The notes under the pieces were generated by a model. The model did no database searches and was not told the DNA's origin. It saw only the letters and a list, made by a program, of their open reading frames with translations. The position numbers and the translations under genes are program-made. A stretch of DNA of 64,000 nt from positions 13,268,001 to 13,332,000 of the forward strand of contig OX442316.1 of assembly GCA_949358305.1 (NCBI GenBank), read 5' to 3'. The stretch's first letter is position 1, and each line of letters begins with the position of its first letter. Below, one piece after another: positions 1 through 12,513 of this stretch. Origin of the DNA: Strigamia acuminata (Eukaryota > Arthropoda > Chilopoda > Geophilomorpha > Linotaeniidae).

Positions 1-1619
1 AATATTTTATTTTTGTAAATTATAAATACAACGAATGGGCATGTTTCACGTTAAATGAATCGGTAGCTTTAGTGTGCGGGGATGAAATTAAACTCACCTT
101 GCACCAGGTGATTCATTTTACCTATTTTCCCACGAGACAATACAAAGTCGAAATATTGACATAAAATTACTGGAGCCGTGTGTAATGGAAAGCAATTGCT
201 TGAATTACAGAACTGAGACGTATGCATATATAATTGCATCATTTATTACGTGTAATTAGCTGCTGTTATATTTTTTTTTGCATATAGCAGTTAGGTTTTG
301 CATGATTAGAGAGTTTATGCAGACACGCATTAACCTAAAATCATTGATAGGGGGCTTGAAACGCGTTTAAGCGTGTTTCATGCTTCGTTTTTTGTGCAGA
401 AACTAAGAGTAATCGTTAGAAACGTGATAATGTTGCTATTTCCTACAGCGTTTATTATTGATGATTAAATTTTAAATTTTGTTATATGTATATATATATT
501 TTTAGGAGTAATGCGTGTGCGCACTATTGATGCAAATGTCTTTTAAAAATCGTTTACACCACGAAATAAAAACAGAAAAAAGTCAAGTTGAACCTTTATG
601 TTTTTTTTTTCGGTTTGTATTTATTTAGATTAGAATACGGACGTGTTTTATCTGCTCTTTACAGTTTTTACTGTTTTTCTAACGCAAACTGGGTTTGAAT
701 GAACAAAAGTGACAGAAGCTGATAAATGCAACTGTGTTTGGTGCATGTTCGTCTTCATTGTAAACATTTCTTCTTTATATTCATTTTTTTCCCTTTTTTT
801 TTCTCTCTGTGCGTTTACGTTTTACTTGCACTACACCTTGCTGTTCCAACATTTGTTTTCTATCACATTTTTGATGGTTCGTACAAGGCTTTGTGGTTTG
901 TAGCCCTCGTCATATTTTTTTTTCTTTCTCCTTTTTGGCCTTGTCAGTTGTTGTGCATTGCCAGTGGCATAGTATTGCTTATGAATGTGGCAATTCCGTT
1001 GCTGCGGCTGGGATTCGTGTAAGAAAAGTGCATGTAACTCACTCATGGTTTGCAATGAGGTTTGCATGAATAATAAAACGTGGCTAGATGGGGTTTGGGC
1101 TAAAGCTGTAAGAGTTTAAACAGGTACAATGCATTGAAGCCCCTTCTTACCTGGTGTTTTTTTTTAAGTTGATGGAGCATTTTATGAAGGTTTGTGATTT
1201 TTTTTTTATGCGATGAGCAATAAATCAGTGTTTCATGAAATTGTAATTTATACAATATGTAAAAAGTGGAGCGCTGCTCTATGGGTAAAGGGCAAAAAGT
1301 GTTGTTATTCATTAGGGTTTTAGTTATGGCGGGTGTAACAATTAAGCTTGTTGAGGTAATTTGACTTTTACAAATGGCTATCGGTTGATTAGAAATGTTT
1401 AGTTTTTATTTTGAATGTCTTGGAAATGGGAGAAGAAGAAAAAAAAATTTTTTGTTTGAAAAAGAATGATGATGTTACAGCGTATGCACGACGAACAAGA
1501 AAATCGATAGGGAAAAAAAAAAGATATATAAAAATTGGAATAAATTCAATACGTGATTTACGGTCGGATGGTTTATCAAAGAGTGGTGAGATTTAATATT
1601 CAAGAAAATTTAATATAGC

Positions 1620-1651
<32 letters not shown>

Positions 1652-4559
1652 AAAGTCGTGAAATTGCGCGAGTTTTATTTTTATTTTATTTTTTGAATAA
1701 TTGCGTCATAAGACAATTAAAGTGAAATTAGAAATGTAAGAGGCAACAAATATTGCAACAATTTAAACTGCGACGGCTTTTTTATTTAGACGAGTTGGAC
1801 AATTAGTGGAGAAATAAAAGAAGAATAAAATAGTGTAGGCTGCAAGTAATTGTGCAGTTTACATGGAATCTTGCGCGTTTCGGAAATATATTAGAGCCGT
1901 AAACGGTCGGTCGTCAAGAAGTTTCGATTAAAAGGCGGTCACTCGAGAGACAAGTTGTGGAGAAATAAGATAATTAAGAATGCAAGAGGGGACAATCTAA
2001 TATGGGTAGTTTTCGTTTATGCAACAATTTAAATGAGGTGAGTGTTTTGAAGGCGACTCGGGCTCATCTTGTTTCTCTTTAACCCTTCGGTTCTGACCGC
2101 CGACTGACCAGCGCACCGTTTTGACCAATGAGGAAGAATGGCCCCGATTAAAGATAACAAAGCGCCTCTTGCCTCCACTTGGGGAAGTCAATGTTTCAAT
2201 TTTCGCTTTCAACTGCTGCGCAAGCAATTGGCAATTCAGAAGGAAAAGGGGTGCGGGAGGCAGCCAGAGAGGGCATTTTCTCGCCTCTGCTTATACGTGA
2301 CCGCGCCACCAGAGCGCTTTTGCCGTACAGCACAAATGTTGGGCAGGGAAGTTTTCCATCTGTGCGTCTTTTGAGAGTCGAGCGAGCGCAAGACCTGGAA
2401 TCGACTGACTTGATGCGTCGTTCGTGATCGACTCACGTAGGCAGTAGTAAAAAAAGCAGCGAGGGTTCGAGAAGGAAGGAAGGGAGAAAAAAAAATGCAT
2501 GTGTGTGTGTTTGTGTGCATAATGTTAAATGGAGAAAAGTGCGCGGGTTTATAAATAAAATAGTGGCTGTGTTGTGAAAATGTAACGTGCAAGCAAGTTT
2601 TTTTTACAGTTTGTCTGTGTTTGAAATTTAAATATTTTAATTTTTCAGATTTAAAATGAGAAAAAAAAATAGATAATTACTGATTTATTTATAATTTATT
2701 TGGAAAATAAAAATACCGAAAGGCAATTCAAACAAACTCCGCATGTTCTTCCAAAGCAAACAGCAATTAAAATTTGATTGGAGGAAATTTTTTTTTATTA
2801 GGATTTGGATTTTGTTTATTCATAACAGTATGGGTTTTTTTTTCGTTCATTGAATTGAAACGTAAACAGCGAAACTGATTATTTACACATGAAAATGAAA
2901 AGTGCACTCATGAATTATGTTTAATTTGACTTCTGATATACCATCCAGAGAGTACACTTTGTTTTCGTGCCACATTCGGTTTCTATCCAATAATACAATT
3001 TGTGTGGCGGTGGGGAAATCGGGCTGCCAACCTGGTGTAAGGCTGTGGGATATTTTCGAACATTGCAGCAAGATACACGCAATTGGAGCGAAGGGGCTTT
3101 GCATCCGTCGCGTTCACTTTGCGAGAAATTAATCACAATTTTTCTAGCAATCCTATTTTCCTTTTCTAATTTCCTTCGGGCGTGTAAACATGCGACGGGG
3201 ACTCTCTGCTCTGCTCGACTAAAAAATGCAGAAATGGAGAAAACTTGATTGCATTTTACGGAACGAATAATGAGTTGTCAATCAGATGACGAATTGCAGG
3301 GTAAAAATGTTGAGGATGTTTCTAATAACGATGCATTAAGAATTAATACTGTTAAGCTGTCTGCTCTTGTTTAACTTTTGACACGGGCGCATAAGAAATC
3401 TCAAGTGGTTAAATGAGTGTTTGGGGTTAAAGTGGCAGTGACAGAAAGACAGTTGACTGGTTTTAACATGAGCAACCACTTTCTTCCTCGGCAAGACAGG
3501 TCGTTAAAAGAGCGAGGTACATTTTGTTGGGCGTGAGAGTGCGGGCAGATAGTGTGGTGTTGCAAGAAGGGTCTCGTATTGTTTACGGTTAATCAGGCGC
3601 ACTGAGAAAACGGTGGCCATCCATCGTGTTTTATGGGCGGGTGGGTCCAGCTGACGCCATTGTTACTCTGGTGATAACAGTTAGGTCTTGCAATGCGCCA
3701 CGGCGCTACAAAACGTGTTTTGGAGTGCAGTTTATTTTCATTGCTCCTTGTTGGCAGACATGCAAGTAGAGGTTATTGCAACCCTAAATGATTTTTGTAC
3801 TTTTTCTATGATGTCGTAACTGCCCACTCGGGTTAGATTAAGTTGTCGCAGAAAAAGAATTTTTTTGATGGGGGTGAGCAGGATTCGCACATTGCAAATG
3901 TTTTTCTGCAATTTTTTTTTATATTTTATTTTTTATTTTTTTCTAGGTGATAACTTTGTGGGAGAATCCACGAATTGAATTAATAGGTTTACGTAGTAAT
4001 CTCTTCGATTTTGTTGTTTTTCTAGCCGGGCTAACATTGTGTACCAACTCCTCCAATCTGATGCTTTAGTCCAATCCGATCTTTGTCTAATCCTATGCAG
4101 GTCTAGATTCCGTTTTTTGGTTGTTTGGCAAATTGTTTACAAATTTTTTTTAACTGTGAATTTAATGAAATTGGGGACGTTAATTGGAGGTCTTAATTTG
4201 GTCTTTTTTCGTTTGTCTGAAGACTTTAACTATACAAACTTTGAGCGTATGGGTGCGATTTAGGGACCGATGTCAAGTGCAGTTGAGAAATAATTGTTCA
4301 AGAACACTTGTGTTGATTGGCTGTTAATCACGGATTTTTCTGCTAAGTGTAAACAGCCGGAGAGGTCTTTTCTTTAATTCCAGGCAATTTTATTTTCCGT
4401 CAAGAAAACAAGCAATAATTTGTTCTAATGGTGATAATGATAGGTTTTTGTGAGAATGATTAGGTTTAGGTTGAATGTAAATACAAAAACTGACTTTATT
4501 TATGAAAACTTTAGTTTTGTAGCAGCCAATTCTGGCCACAGAGTGGCGCTGTCACTCAC
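1..4559 (+). other. Intronic or intergenic stretch, no gene seen
   Basis: This AT-rich sequence has many poly(T) runs and ORFs no longer than 118 codons, none recognisable. It is probably part of the long Dscam intron. An (ATTT)n microsatellite lies at 1621-1650. A consensus-like GAG|GTGAGT donor sits at 2037-2038, but I see no supporting exon. Bases 2030-2430 are somewhat richer in G+C, without an identifiable product. Confidence 0.5.
1621..1650. repeat. (ATTT)n microsatellite
   Basis: About seven uninterrupted tandem copies of a 4-bp unit are read directly. Confidence 0.9.
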
Positions 4560-4618
4560 AAGGCACAATATCTGCACAATATCGTCCTCGATAATTGTCT
4601 AAACGACTGAGCGATTCC

Positions 4619-4937
4619 TCAACTCATAACGCACTTCAGAGGCGGTAATCTTGACCGATTCCATCGTTGGTGCGGTGTCCGAGTCCCGATAACTATTCCA
4701 AATCCTTCTGCCATTGATGTCTTCGATAAAATTAATTTCGATTGCTTAATTTTGAATGGCGAACACCGCATCAAACTTCCTGATTTGCGGACCCTTCGTG
4801 TAAAGAATCTCACCGTCTATCTCATAGTCTGAAGCCCGTCGTCCCTCGTCATGACTTGTCTTCTGTTGTCGCTGCGTTCTCTGTAGATTCATTCGCCTTT
4901 GCTTTTTCGCGTTTTGTCTACAACTCTCTAAATTCAC
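4619..4937 (-). pseudogene. Integrase C-terminal region remnant
   Basis: The peptides DYEIDGEILYTKGP and RKFDAVF resemble the stretch after the integrase core in gypsy elements, where a GDEVLY-like motif is followed by a K-F-D patch. A second frame over 4619-4813 continues the tail. The match is weaker than for the core, but its order and strand agree. Confidence 0.6.
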
Positions 4938-5009
4938 TCCATCGTCGAAACTCTCTAGCTAACCAAATTCCCCGGAATCTGCTGGACAAGTTCAAGCGGT
5001 GCGAACCTA

Positions 5010-5399
5010 GATGACGACTGACAATCGGTGTTGATCGCCCAAACTGCCCACTCCAAGTCCTCCGTCCATTTCTTTCCCGATTCGCCAATTTTTTGACAAT
5101 CCGCGGAGCCGTCTGAATTTCCCGTTCGTCGCGTGGTGGCGATTTCTCCAAAGCGATATCATTCGTCTTCGCAAAATTACCGAACTCCTTTGACATGAAT
5201 GCCGTGTCATCGTCCGAAATAATTTTCCTCGGCCTGCTGGAACGTTTAATTACTTCCGTTTCCAAAATTCGAATGGCCGTCTTCGAAGAAATGTCCTTGA
5301 CCGGTGTTGTCCCGACAAAGCGAGAATATCAATTCACCGTCATCAAAATGTACGTAAATTGAAAGCTGCTTGGGTTTGGTCCTCCGTGATCGATAGCGA
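5010..5399 (-). pseudogene. Integrase catalytic core (rve-like), broken
   Basis: The first catalytic aspartate is in LAIDHGGP (codon 5389-5391). The second is in IISDDDTAF (codon 5212-5214), 59 residues later, a normal family spacing. YILM and SRFV between them fit the conserved strand after the first aspartate. A TGA stop interrupts at 5329-5331. The region where the catalytic glutamate should lie, about 36 residues past the second aspartate, is split between frames: SPP in one and HHATNG in another. No glutamate is convincingly in place. Confidence 0.85.
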
Positions 5400-5632
5400 G
5401 TGTGAAATGGTGCCCACAACTTCTAACGACCTCCCTAATCTCCCTTTTCATTTCCCTCACCAGTAACGCCTCTCAATACGATTGTTAGTTTTAAATACGT
5501 CCGAATGTCTGTCGCTTTCATGCGCATCGCGAATTATCTGTATCGTCATTTTCTGTGGAACCACCATCCTCCACATCTCCTGTACCCTCCTAATCTTCTT
5601 TCTTTTAATAACACATCGTTATTAATCCCGAA
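5400..5632 (-). pseudogene. Integrase N-terminal zinc-binding domain, frameshifted
   Basis: Minus-strand peptides FGINNDVLLK, then VVPQK...IIRDAHESDRHSD, then KTNNRIERRYW and VRSC correspond to the leader and the H2C2 zinc finger that precede the core in gypsy-class integrases. One frame change lies near 5580-5600 and one near 5460. The two histidines and a C of the final pair are visible. It cannot encode an intact domain. Confidence 0.8.
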
Positions 5633-5640
5633 CTTCTCTT

Positions 5641-6035
5641 CTTAATTAAGACATTCTCGCCGCACAACAGCTGTTGCTGTCCTGTTCAGTTTTTTAATTC
5701 CTCCACCAAAGTAGTCGCTGTCCACACTGGTTTCTGCACTGAGTAGTCGTCGCAAAGCCTCGATTGCGCAAAGAAAATTTTAATTGAGTCGTGCGGGGAA
5801 GCCGAATTTTGTTTGTCCTGCGGTGAAGCCAAACTTAATTGCGCAGAGAAGCCAATCTGAGTCGAGTGGGGAAGCCGAATCGGGGGGCGTTGGTTAGTTC
5901 TTCGGGTAAATTTAAGTAAAACATTCGAGTGTTGCAATAAATGTTGAATTCAAGTCCGTTTACCTATTTTTAAATCAATTTTAATCTCTTACAAACTCAT
6001 CATTTAATCTGGCCACGTCTGGACAAGAGTAACAC
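5641..6035 (+). repeat. LTR-like or repeat segment beside the gypsy fragment
   Basis: This stretch has base usage unlike the intron. It carries repeated motifs: GGGGAAGCCGAAT near 5797 and again near 5868, with variants GGTGAAGCC and GAGAAGCC between them, and GAGTCG twice. A polyadenylation-like CAATAAA follows near 5935. This resembles the R/U5 part of an LTR on the + strand, opposite to the integrase remnant, which suggests a composite or nested insertion. No paired LTR or primer-binding site is certain. Confidence 0.35.
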
Positions 6036-8894
6036 TGGCGTAATTTAGTGGTAGTGATTAGCCAAAACAATGCAAACCGCAGAACATACTTTAATGCATT
6101 AAACGGTGAACAAACTCCGACGTTATCTATCTCGGCAATATAAAAGCATACCTAAAATAATTCACATATTTCAAACTCATTTGTAGCGTGACATTGTGTA
6201 TTCAACTTCATTCCTGTATTTATTGCACGACAAATAAAAAAAAGTATTTGACGACGCTTAATCAGATTTGCGCCGGGCGAAAGAAGTGATTTGTGTACAC
6301 ACAATTTCGTCCGAATGTGTCGGCTTGTGCATAGAAAGGGGGGACAGACGAGTGAGTTTGTTATCGCGTACTATACACAAGTAGGCCTTTCATTTGACAT
6401 GATTAACACCATGCGTATGTTCTTTCCTCACGTCCTATAATCGTCAGTCAAGTACTCTTGGAGGCTGCAATAACTCGCCTAGGCGAGATATGTGCGAGGA
6501 AACGGAGGAAGCGAAAGTTAACACTATTGACAGCGTGCAAGGCGTGATTTTTCCAAGTATCCATCATTGAATGGTATCGTTGAACTTTACGATCAATAAA
6601 ATGAGTGATACCCTTAAGAAATGTTATGTAATATGAGAGAAATGCGAATAGGCTCGGCTCAAAGACTCCTTTGTTTGCTGATAAGAAACACGTTGCTCTT
6701 TTTCACACATCGTTTGCCACCTGTTTTCATCAAAATTTCTTATTGGATTTCGCATTCCTCTCTAGTTTTATGCTTAAATTTTCTTCGGTGGTGGCATGTA
6801 AATTCATATCGGGTTTGTATTGAATGTTTGTAGATTTAGATGTATAGAACAGTTGGAAGTTGACTGCTGCATGAGAATTGATTAGGTTTTACGAGTCGAC
6901 ATGGTTTTGCTAGCGAGTCTGCGAATGCAGAACTGGTCCAGTTAAAGGCGAAGTGAGTGCGTTTGGTAACGGGATTTCGCTTACATTTCCTACTAATAAT
7001 GAAGAATTGTTATGACAAAGTGAAAAAAAGTTTATTTTTTATTTTTTCTATATTCCCTATTGGATGCAATCAACATATTTCAAATTTATGGGGGAAGATT
7101 CATCATTTGTGCTCGTGTGTGATGTGTGCGCCGTTAATTATAAGGCGAATGGGGTAGGGATCTTTTTTTTTTGTCTTGATGTATTTTATTAAAGTTTAAT
7201 CTTGCTTTTTCAAACGTAGGTTATCACTGTGACAAATGATAACAACGCTATGCTTAATAGAGTCATAAAACAAGTCGGGAAGACGTAAATCTTGTACTGG
7301 TAAAGGAAGAAGCGACCTTTTGTATAGCCCATTTTTCGACATTTTTCTGTTGTTTTGCCGGATGCAATCGAGGACGATGCAGTGCTTTACGTCGGGTGCA
7401 TTCCAAGTTGCAGTGGATTTTTATGCAGATAAACAGATTAAGCAATAAGAGTCATGTTTAAACTTGTTTTGTTGTTTAAATGTCGTGCGCGTGCACACTG
7501 CGACTGAAAACAGACCAATTCGGCCACCAGTTTTGAAGTTAGATCGAGACAAGCAGTTTAAATATGTCGTTTAAAATAATGCGCATTAAGTTTTGGCAAC
7601 AAAACAATTCTAATCACACATTTAGACAGTTTTTCAACAACATTTGTTGTTAAAAAGGTTGTGGAAACTTGAGAAAATGTTCAATATTGCAATTATAATT
7701 TTTTTTATATATAAAAGAAAATGTACTCTAGTTATTTCTTTTTGTTCGGAAGATAACTGGCACGTCAAATCTCCAATTGCAGCTTTCCTGCTCGAAAAGC
7801 TTGGGAATAGAGCGTTCTCAGCCTTTTATTTTAAGGATGTGCTAAACAGAAGAAAAAAATCCATTCCTGAAAGAGGTTTTGGTGTTTGTTGTTGTGTTAA
7901 AACAAGGTTATTCGCTGTTTGTAAGCATCCCGAATGGGAAATTGTATTTCAATTTTGTAGTGAAGCAATAACTCATGTAATGGAGTTGTGCGGCCAAGGC
8001 AAAGTTGGTTTGCAGCAGGAGAGTTGGAGGAGCAATTTAATTTGGCCTCCGGGTTGGATATTGACTTGGGAGTTATTTGTCCATCGGCCCAATAGGATAG
8101 AATCCCAGGAGAGGCGGGAAACTCGTATGCCGAAGATAACGGAAAAGTAAAGAGGAGAGGAAGGAAGAAAAGAGGCACCAGATAAGAAAAGCAACAAAGC
8201 TTGAAGGCAATCGTCTGTTTCACTCGTTTTTTTTCTTCTTTTTCTTCTTCTTTTTTGGGATATTTGGGTGAAAAGAGTGCATTGATCAAATAAAGCACTG
8301 CCCCGGATTCAGATTGAATCGCATCTTGTTGTGGCTGCCATTTAAGAAGTTGGCGACTTTTTTTGAAGTGGGAAAACGAATGGTTGGAGAAGTTGGTTTG
8401 TTCGTGGCGGCAACTTGTTATTTGCAACAAATTTTTATCGTGAGTTGAGTGTACACGAGCAAAACACGCAACCTTCAATTTCTGCTTCGCTCTGTTCTGT
8501 TTTCTTTAAAGGATATGAACAAATTGGATTTTGGTGCGTGGCGTGCGAGCCGAGCATTAGTTGGTCGCTGAAAGCTTGGAAAAGGGGCTGAGGGAGAGTA
8601 GTTTGGAATTCCTGCTTTTCCCCCCTCGCTTACTTCGGGGAGAACTTCATTACTAAATCTGATGTGTGTGTTGCACGGACATAGCGCAATGAAATGATTG
8701 CGATTTAAGGGGGAAAATGGGAAAGTATTGAACGATGAAAAAGACATTTTGCTTACGATTTGCGAAAGACGGAAAGGTTGCGTTCAGTAATGTGAGCAGC
8801 ATTGAAGTTGAAGGAGCAGTTTTTGGAAAACATTCATTTCTGGTAGGTTTTATTGTACTTTTATTAATGAATTTTCAACTTTAGTCGAGTTTGT
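6036..8894 (+). other. Intronic or intergenic stretch, no gene seen
   Basis: It is AT-rich, with two overlapping opposed ORFs at 7644-8150 (+) and 7897-8478 (-) that show no recognisable domain or coding-like base use. I see nothing else to support. Confidence 0.45.
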
Positions 8895-8989
8895 CCCTGT
8901 GGTTCAAAAATGTTTTACAATGTATTGTTTTTCACTAATTGCATTCCAGAATGTATAGCATTTCGCGGAATTAATTGTATTATTTGTAC

Positions 8990-9020
<31 letters not shown>

Positions 9021-9178
9021 TTTGGAACGCATTTCATAATATATTTTACAAAATGTATCATCATTTGCAAACCAATAGCATGCTTATGACGAAAAGAATT
9101 TTCGTGAAACCCAATGAGTTTCAAAATACATTGCAATATATTGCAATAAATTTTTAATGTATTTTTGAACCATATGGG
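8895..9178. mobile_element. MITE, family A copy 1
   Basis: The ends are inverted: CCCTGTGGTTCAAAAATG on the left and, read on the other strand, CCCATATGGTTCAAAAATAC on the right. An (AAT)n run lies inside. Internal motifs (TATAGCATTTCGCGGAA, CATTTGCAAACCAATAGC, CGTGAAACCCAATG) recur in other copies. There is no coding capacity. No clear target-site duplication was found. Confidence 0.8.
8990..9021. repeat. (AAT)n microsatellite inside MITE copy 1
   Basis: About ten perfect trinucleotide units. It probably grew after the element inserted, because the other copies lack it. Confidence 0.9.
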
Positions 9179-11912
9179 TGACTTGTATGAAAATTGAAAA
9201 CACTTGTTTAACTATTGTACACCTCGCGCTGATACTCTGCACAAGTTCGGTATGCAAGCAGAAAGTATCAGTATGAGGTGCAAAAATGGAAAATCTTTGT
9301 TGTTGTGGATGAACATGGATTACAAGTCAGAGAATTGCAGAAACTTTGGCCTGATATTGATTATAAGTTGAATTGAATGTCTTGAATTTGAATAATTTCT
9401 AAGTAATTTGGTTGGTTCGTGAAATAAATGCTTTTTTACGATTTTTTTCGACATTTTTGTCGTTGCCTACCAGCGTTTGAAGGGTTTTTTTTCTTTCTTT
9501 TTTTTCACGTTGATTTTTATTCAAAATATAAATAAAATATTGCGTACTAATATACCAAATTTGACTTTCTACGAGTTTTTTTTCTTTTGGCAAGATATTT
9601 AGCATTTTTATAACGTTTAATAGCGACGTGGAAGACGATATTTCATGCAGTAACGAGCAAAAAGTTGCCTGTATGATGATGTGTGGAGAGGAGTGTGCAA
9701 GCAATATATTTTTACCTCCCGGAATTAATTGAACACGAACGATATGTTGAGGGGAAGTATGTTTTGGGTAAAGCGGGTGCTTGTATTCAGTATGGGCTCG
9801 CAAAATAATAAGTCAGAATTAATCCGCTTAATACTTGGGCAATTGGTGCAATAACTTGGAATTAAAACGCGCACTGTTTTGCTCTGCAAACCAATTAAAC
9901 ACACTCAAATGATAAAGATATCGTTCAAGGCTCACTTGGCACCCAATGGGGAAGGTAATTAACAGCCGTGATGCTATCATTTATCTGTCTTATAATATTT
10001 GCAACACTTTTATAATATCGCTTTTGTTTATTAATGGCCTGGACCTAAGCTTAAAAGCTCACATTTCAATTTTTTGCTCTATATATCACGGTTTATAGTT
10101 AGGCGCTATTTTTTATCACGGCTTATTTAAAATGAGTTAAAGCGAGCGGCATTTTGTCAGCAAAGAAAGAGCAAATTGGCCGGGCGCTTGGAGAACGCTT
10201 TTTATAAAATGAAATTGGAATTGGCAGCTGAATTTCGCCAGAAAAGTGGTCAAGATTGAAGAAATGATGTTTGTTAAAAGCATGTCTTGAAGAAACTGGG
10301 ATTGCCATTGATTGGAGAGCAAGGATATAAGGTTTCATTTCTAAAGCTGGCCAGCAGTTGCCAATCGAGGTCATTCGTTTGGCACAAAACTGCTGAGATT
10401 TTCATATTATCATATTACATTGGAATTGGAAGCGGGTATGGTTTGCAGAAGCAATATTTTGTAATCATTTTGGTATTTGGAGACATTTAGATTGAAATGT
10501 TTGTTGTGATTCCTTTGGAAAAGTGAAATAATCAGTCTGTACAATCTGAAGTTGTAAATATTTACAACTGCTTGCTTTGTAGGCTGCAGCGCTGTTACAG
10601 TAGGTCTGGGGGCAATAACGTGCTGCAATTATTTTAGGAAATTTAATCAAGATTTTACTGCTGAATCATGTTTTCACTTCTTGTATGGCCGTTGTTTTTC
10701 TTTAAAATTAATCGAGAATCGTATATACATTTTTTATATTGTCTTCGGTATTAGATTGAATGCTGCAATGATTATTTTATTACGGCGCTCGCGTACTGTT
10801 TGAAATTTTAAACCGAATGAAATTATTTTTGAGTTTTTCATAAAAAGACCAAAAAAAAATCTATCAATTTGCATCAATGAGCGATAAAATTATCATATAG
10901 TCTTAATGCGGCATTAATAATTATCATAATATCTCCATAAGACATTAATAATTTTGAGAAAATCTCAATGGCACATTAAATATTTTCTTTATGCATTTGC
11001 GACACTAGACTGTACCAGCTTGTGCAATGATATCAGGTAGCGGGAACTAATTATATGAAAAAATAGCTTTAAGATCCAATTTTTATTTAAAGAATCTCGT
11101 CTCCTGTGTGATTCGACTCACAAGAACGACTCTCCGCATGAAATTTCTTTTAATTGGCTTACGCTTTTTTGCGTCGTTTCAGCGTCGTGTTTTAAATTTA
11201 GCAATATCAAATCTCCGCAGAGCATTTAAATTTTCTTTATTTTTTTTTTTTTGCGCGTAATCAATTATTTTTGTTTATTACTCAATAAGCCGGCATTTAG
11301 AAAAGTCTAGCGGTTGCCATGTTTTCAATCTTAACCTTATTTCGGCTTTTACAACGCTGGATTCCAACGGGAGCCATCAAGCACTATGAGTACGGTGCAG
11401 GCGAGCGAATAGTTTTCAAGGTTCCCACTCATCTTCCTTAGAGGACCCCTCGGCGCCTGTGGGTGGTTTTCGTTTCTTTGTTGATACACAAGCACCTCCA
11501 CTTTCTCCCTTCAGTCGCATTCCAAAGTCAGCTTTCTTAACATTGCTCGAAGGAGAAGTTATGCTCGTTGATGGACGAAATCCGAGCGCCTCAAGATGGG
11601 GTAGTTTTTCACTTTAAAGTGCGCATGCGCTGCCCTGGCGATTTGCATGCGCCTTGGGGAGTTGTGTCTACGAGATTGATTCAGTGGGCTTTTAGAATCT
11701 TTGGTTAGGCTCAGAGCAAGTAAATAAAGATCAATAGACGCGTGTCTTGTAGTGTTTTACATTCCTCTTCTGTGGGCACGTGAAGGGAGGGCGGCCTGCT
11801 GGTTGGAATTTTTAATTTTAATTAGACATTGATGGTAGTCAATTTAATCCGGTGCTTTGTATTGTAGCGGAGGGATATGTTTTGTCTTTATCTGTCACGG
11901 ACCCGTATCACG
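9179..11912 (+). other. Intronic or intergenic stretch, no gene seen
   Basis: AT-rich. Bases 10860-10985 contain several ATTAATAATTA-type homeodomain-like words. Bases 11290-11820 are less T-rich and more mixed in composition, without a recognisable ORF. Confidence 0.4.
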
Positions 11913-12324
11913 CATATGGTTCAAAAATATATTTCTTTTCAGTTAATGTATTCCAAAATGTGTAGCATTTCGCGGAAAATCAATTGCATGCAAAAATGTT
12001 ACAAAATGCATTCTCGTGAAACCCAATGCTTTTCAAAATACCGGGTGGCCCAAATAAAACCCGCCCGACAATACTAAAGGTGTCTCAAAAAATGTACCAC
12101 AAACTTGGCGAAATGGGACAAAAATTGATGAAAATCACAAATATCTCGAGAACGAAAGCTCGGATCATCAAAACCTAAACACTAAACAAAAGAGTGGAAA
12201 AAACTGCACCAGAAACGTTAATTAAACAACACTGCCCACAATTAATGATTATTGTATACTGTATTTAATTGAACAGTGTATAGCCTGCATTTTTTTGTAT
12301 GTAATGTATTTTGGAATCATATGG
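11913..12324. mobile_element. MITE, family A copy 2, interrupted
   Basis: The left end CATATGGTTCAAAAATATAT and the right end (reverse strand) CCATATGATTCCAAAATACA match the family. The left half follows copy 1 (TAGCATTTCGCGGAA, CGTGAAACCCAATG) up to about 12040, where unrelated sequence begins after a TA. Confidence 0.75.
12041..12255 (+). mobile_element. Mariner/Tc1-like fragment inserted in MITE copy 2
   Basis: The similarity to family A stops at a TA dinucleotide and CCGGGTGGCCCAAATAAAAC begins, a type of terminus common in mariner-like elements, which target TA. No matching opposite end is visible, so the insertion is truncated. The right limit is approximate and there is no transposase ORF. 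Confidence 0.45.
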
Positions 12325-12419
12325 TTACGCAATTTATATGCAGTTAGGATTGCACGAGATTAAATGGGGTTTTTCAAGTTTATAATAAATCAAACAACGG
12401 CGACAACATTAGTATTTTA

Positions 12420-12513
12420 TTTTTATTTTTATTTATTTATGGGTCTGACACGAAATTGCCACAGTTTTATGCGGACCCCGCAGGGTCCTTGAACCCCACT
12501 TTGGGAAGCACTG
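12420..12513 (-). mobile_element. hAT-type terminal fragment
   Basis: Read on the minus strand from 12513, the sequence starts CAGTGCTTCCCAAAGTGGGG and continues with GGACCCTGCGGGGTCC. This is the characteristic end of many hAT transposons (CAGTGGTTCCCAAACTGGGG type). The other end was not found, so this is a solo end or a truncated copy. Confidence 0.65.

Larger units (their letters stand above)
4560..5640 (-). mobile_element. Degenerate Ty3/gypsy-type retrotransposon fragment (integrase end of pol)
   Basis: On the minus strand the peptides match, in order, the parts of a Ty3/gypsy integrase: the zinc-binding N-terminal domain, the catalytic core and the C-terminal region. Reading needs several frame changes and crosses an in-frame TGA at 5329-5331, so the copy is dead. 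Reverse transcriptase, RNase H, protease and gag are absent: upstream of about 5640 on the minus strand the similarity stops. The segment is C-rich on the + strand (bases 5041-5100 have 21 C and 6 G), opposite to its surroundings, as expected for an antisense insertion. It has no matching LTR on the same strand that I can define. Confidence 0.85.

Noticed and set aside
2031-2046. GAG|GTGAGT donor at 2037-2038
   Set aside because: The short upstream frame gives no recognisable peptide and no acceptor.
7644-8150. 168-codon + strand ORF with an overlapping 193-codon minus-strand ORF (7897-8478)
   Set aside because: No recognisable domain, low-complexity start, and opposed frames both open in AT-poor sequence. 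Most likely chance.
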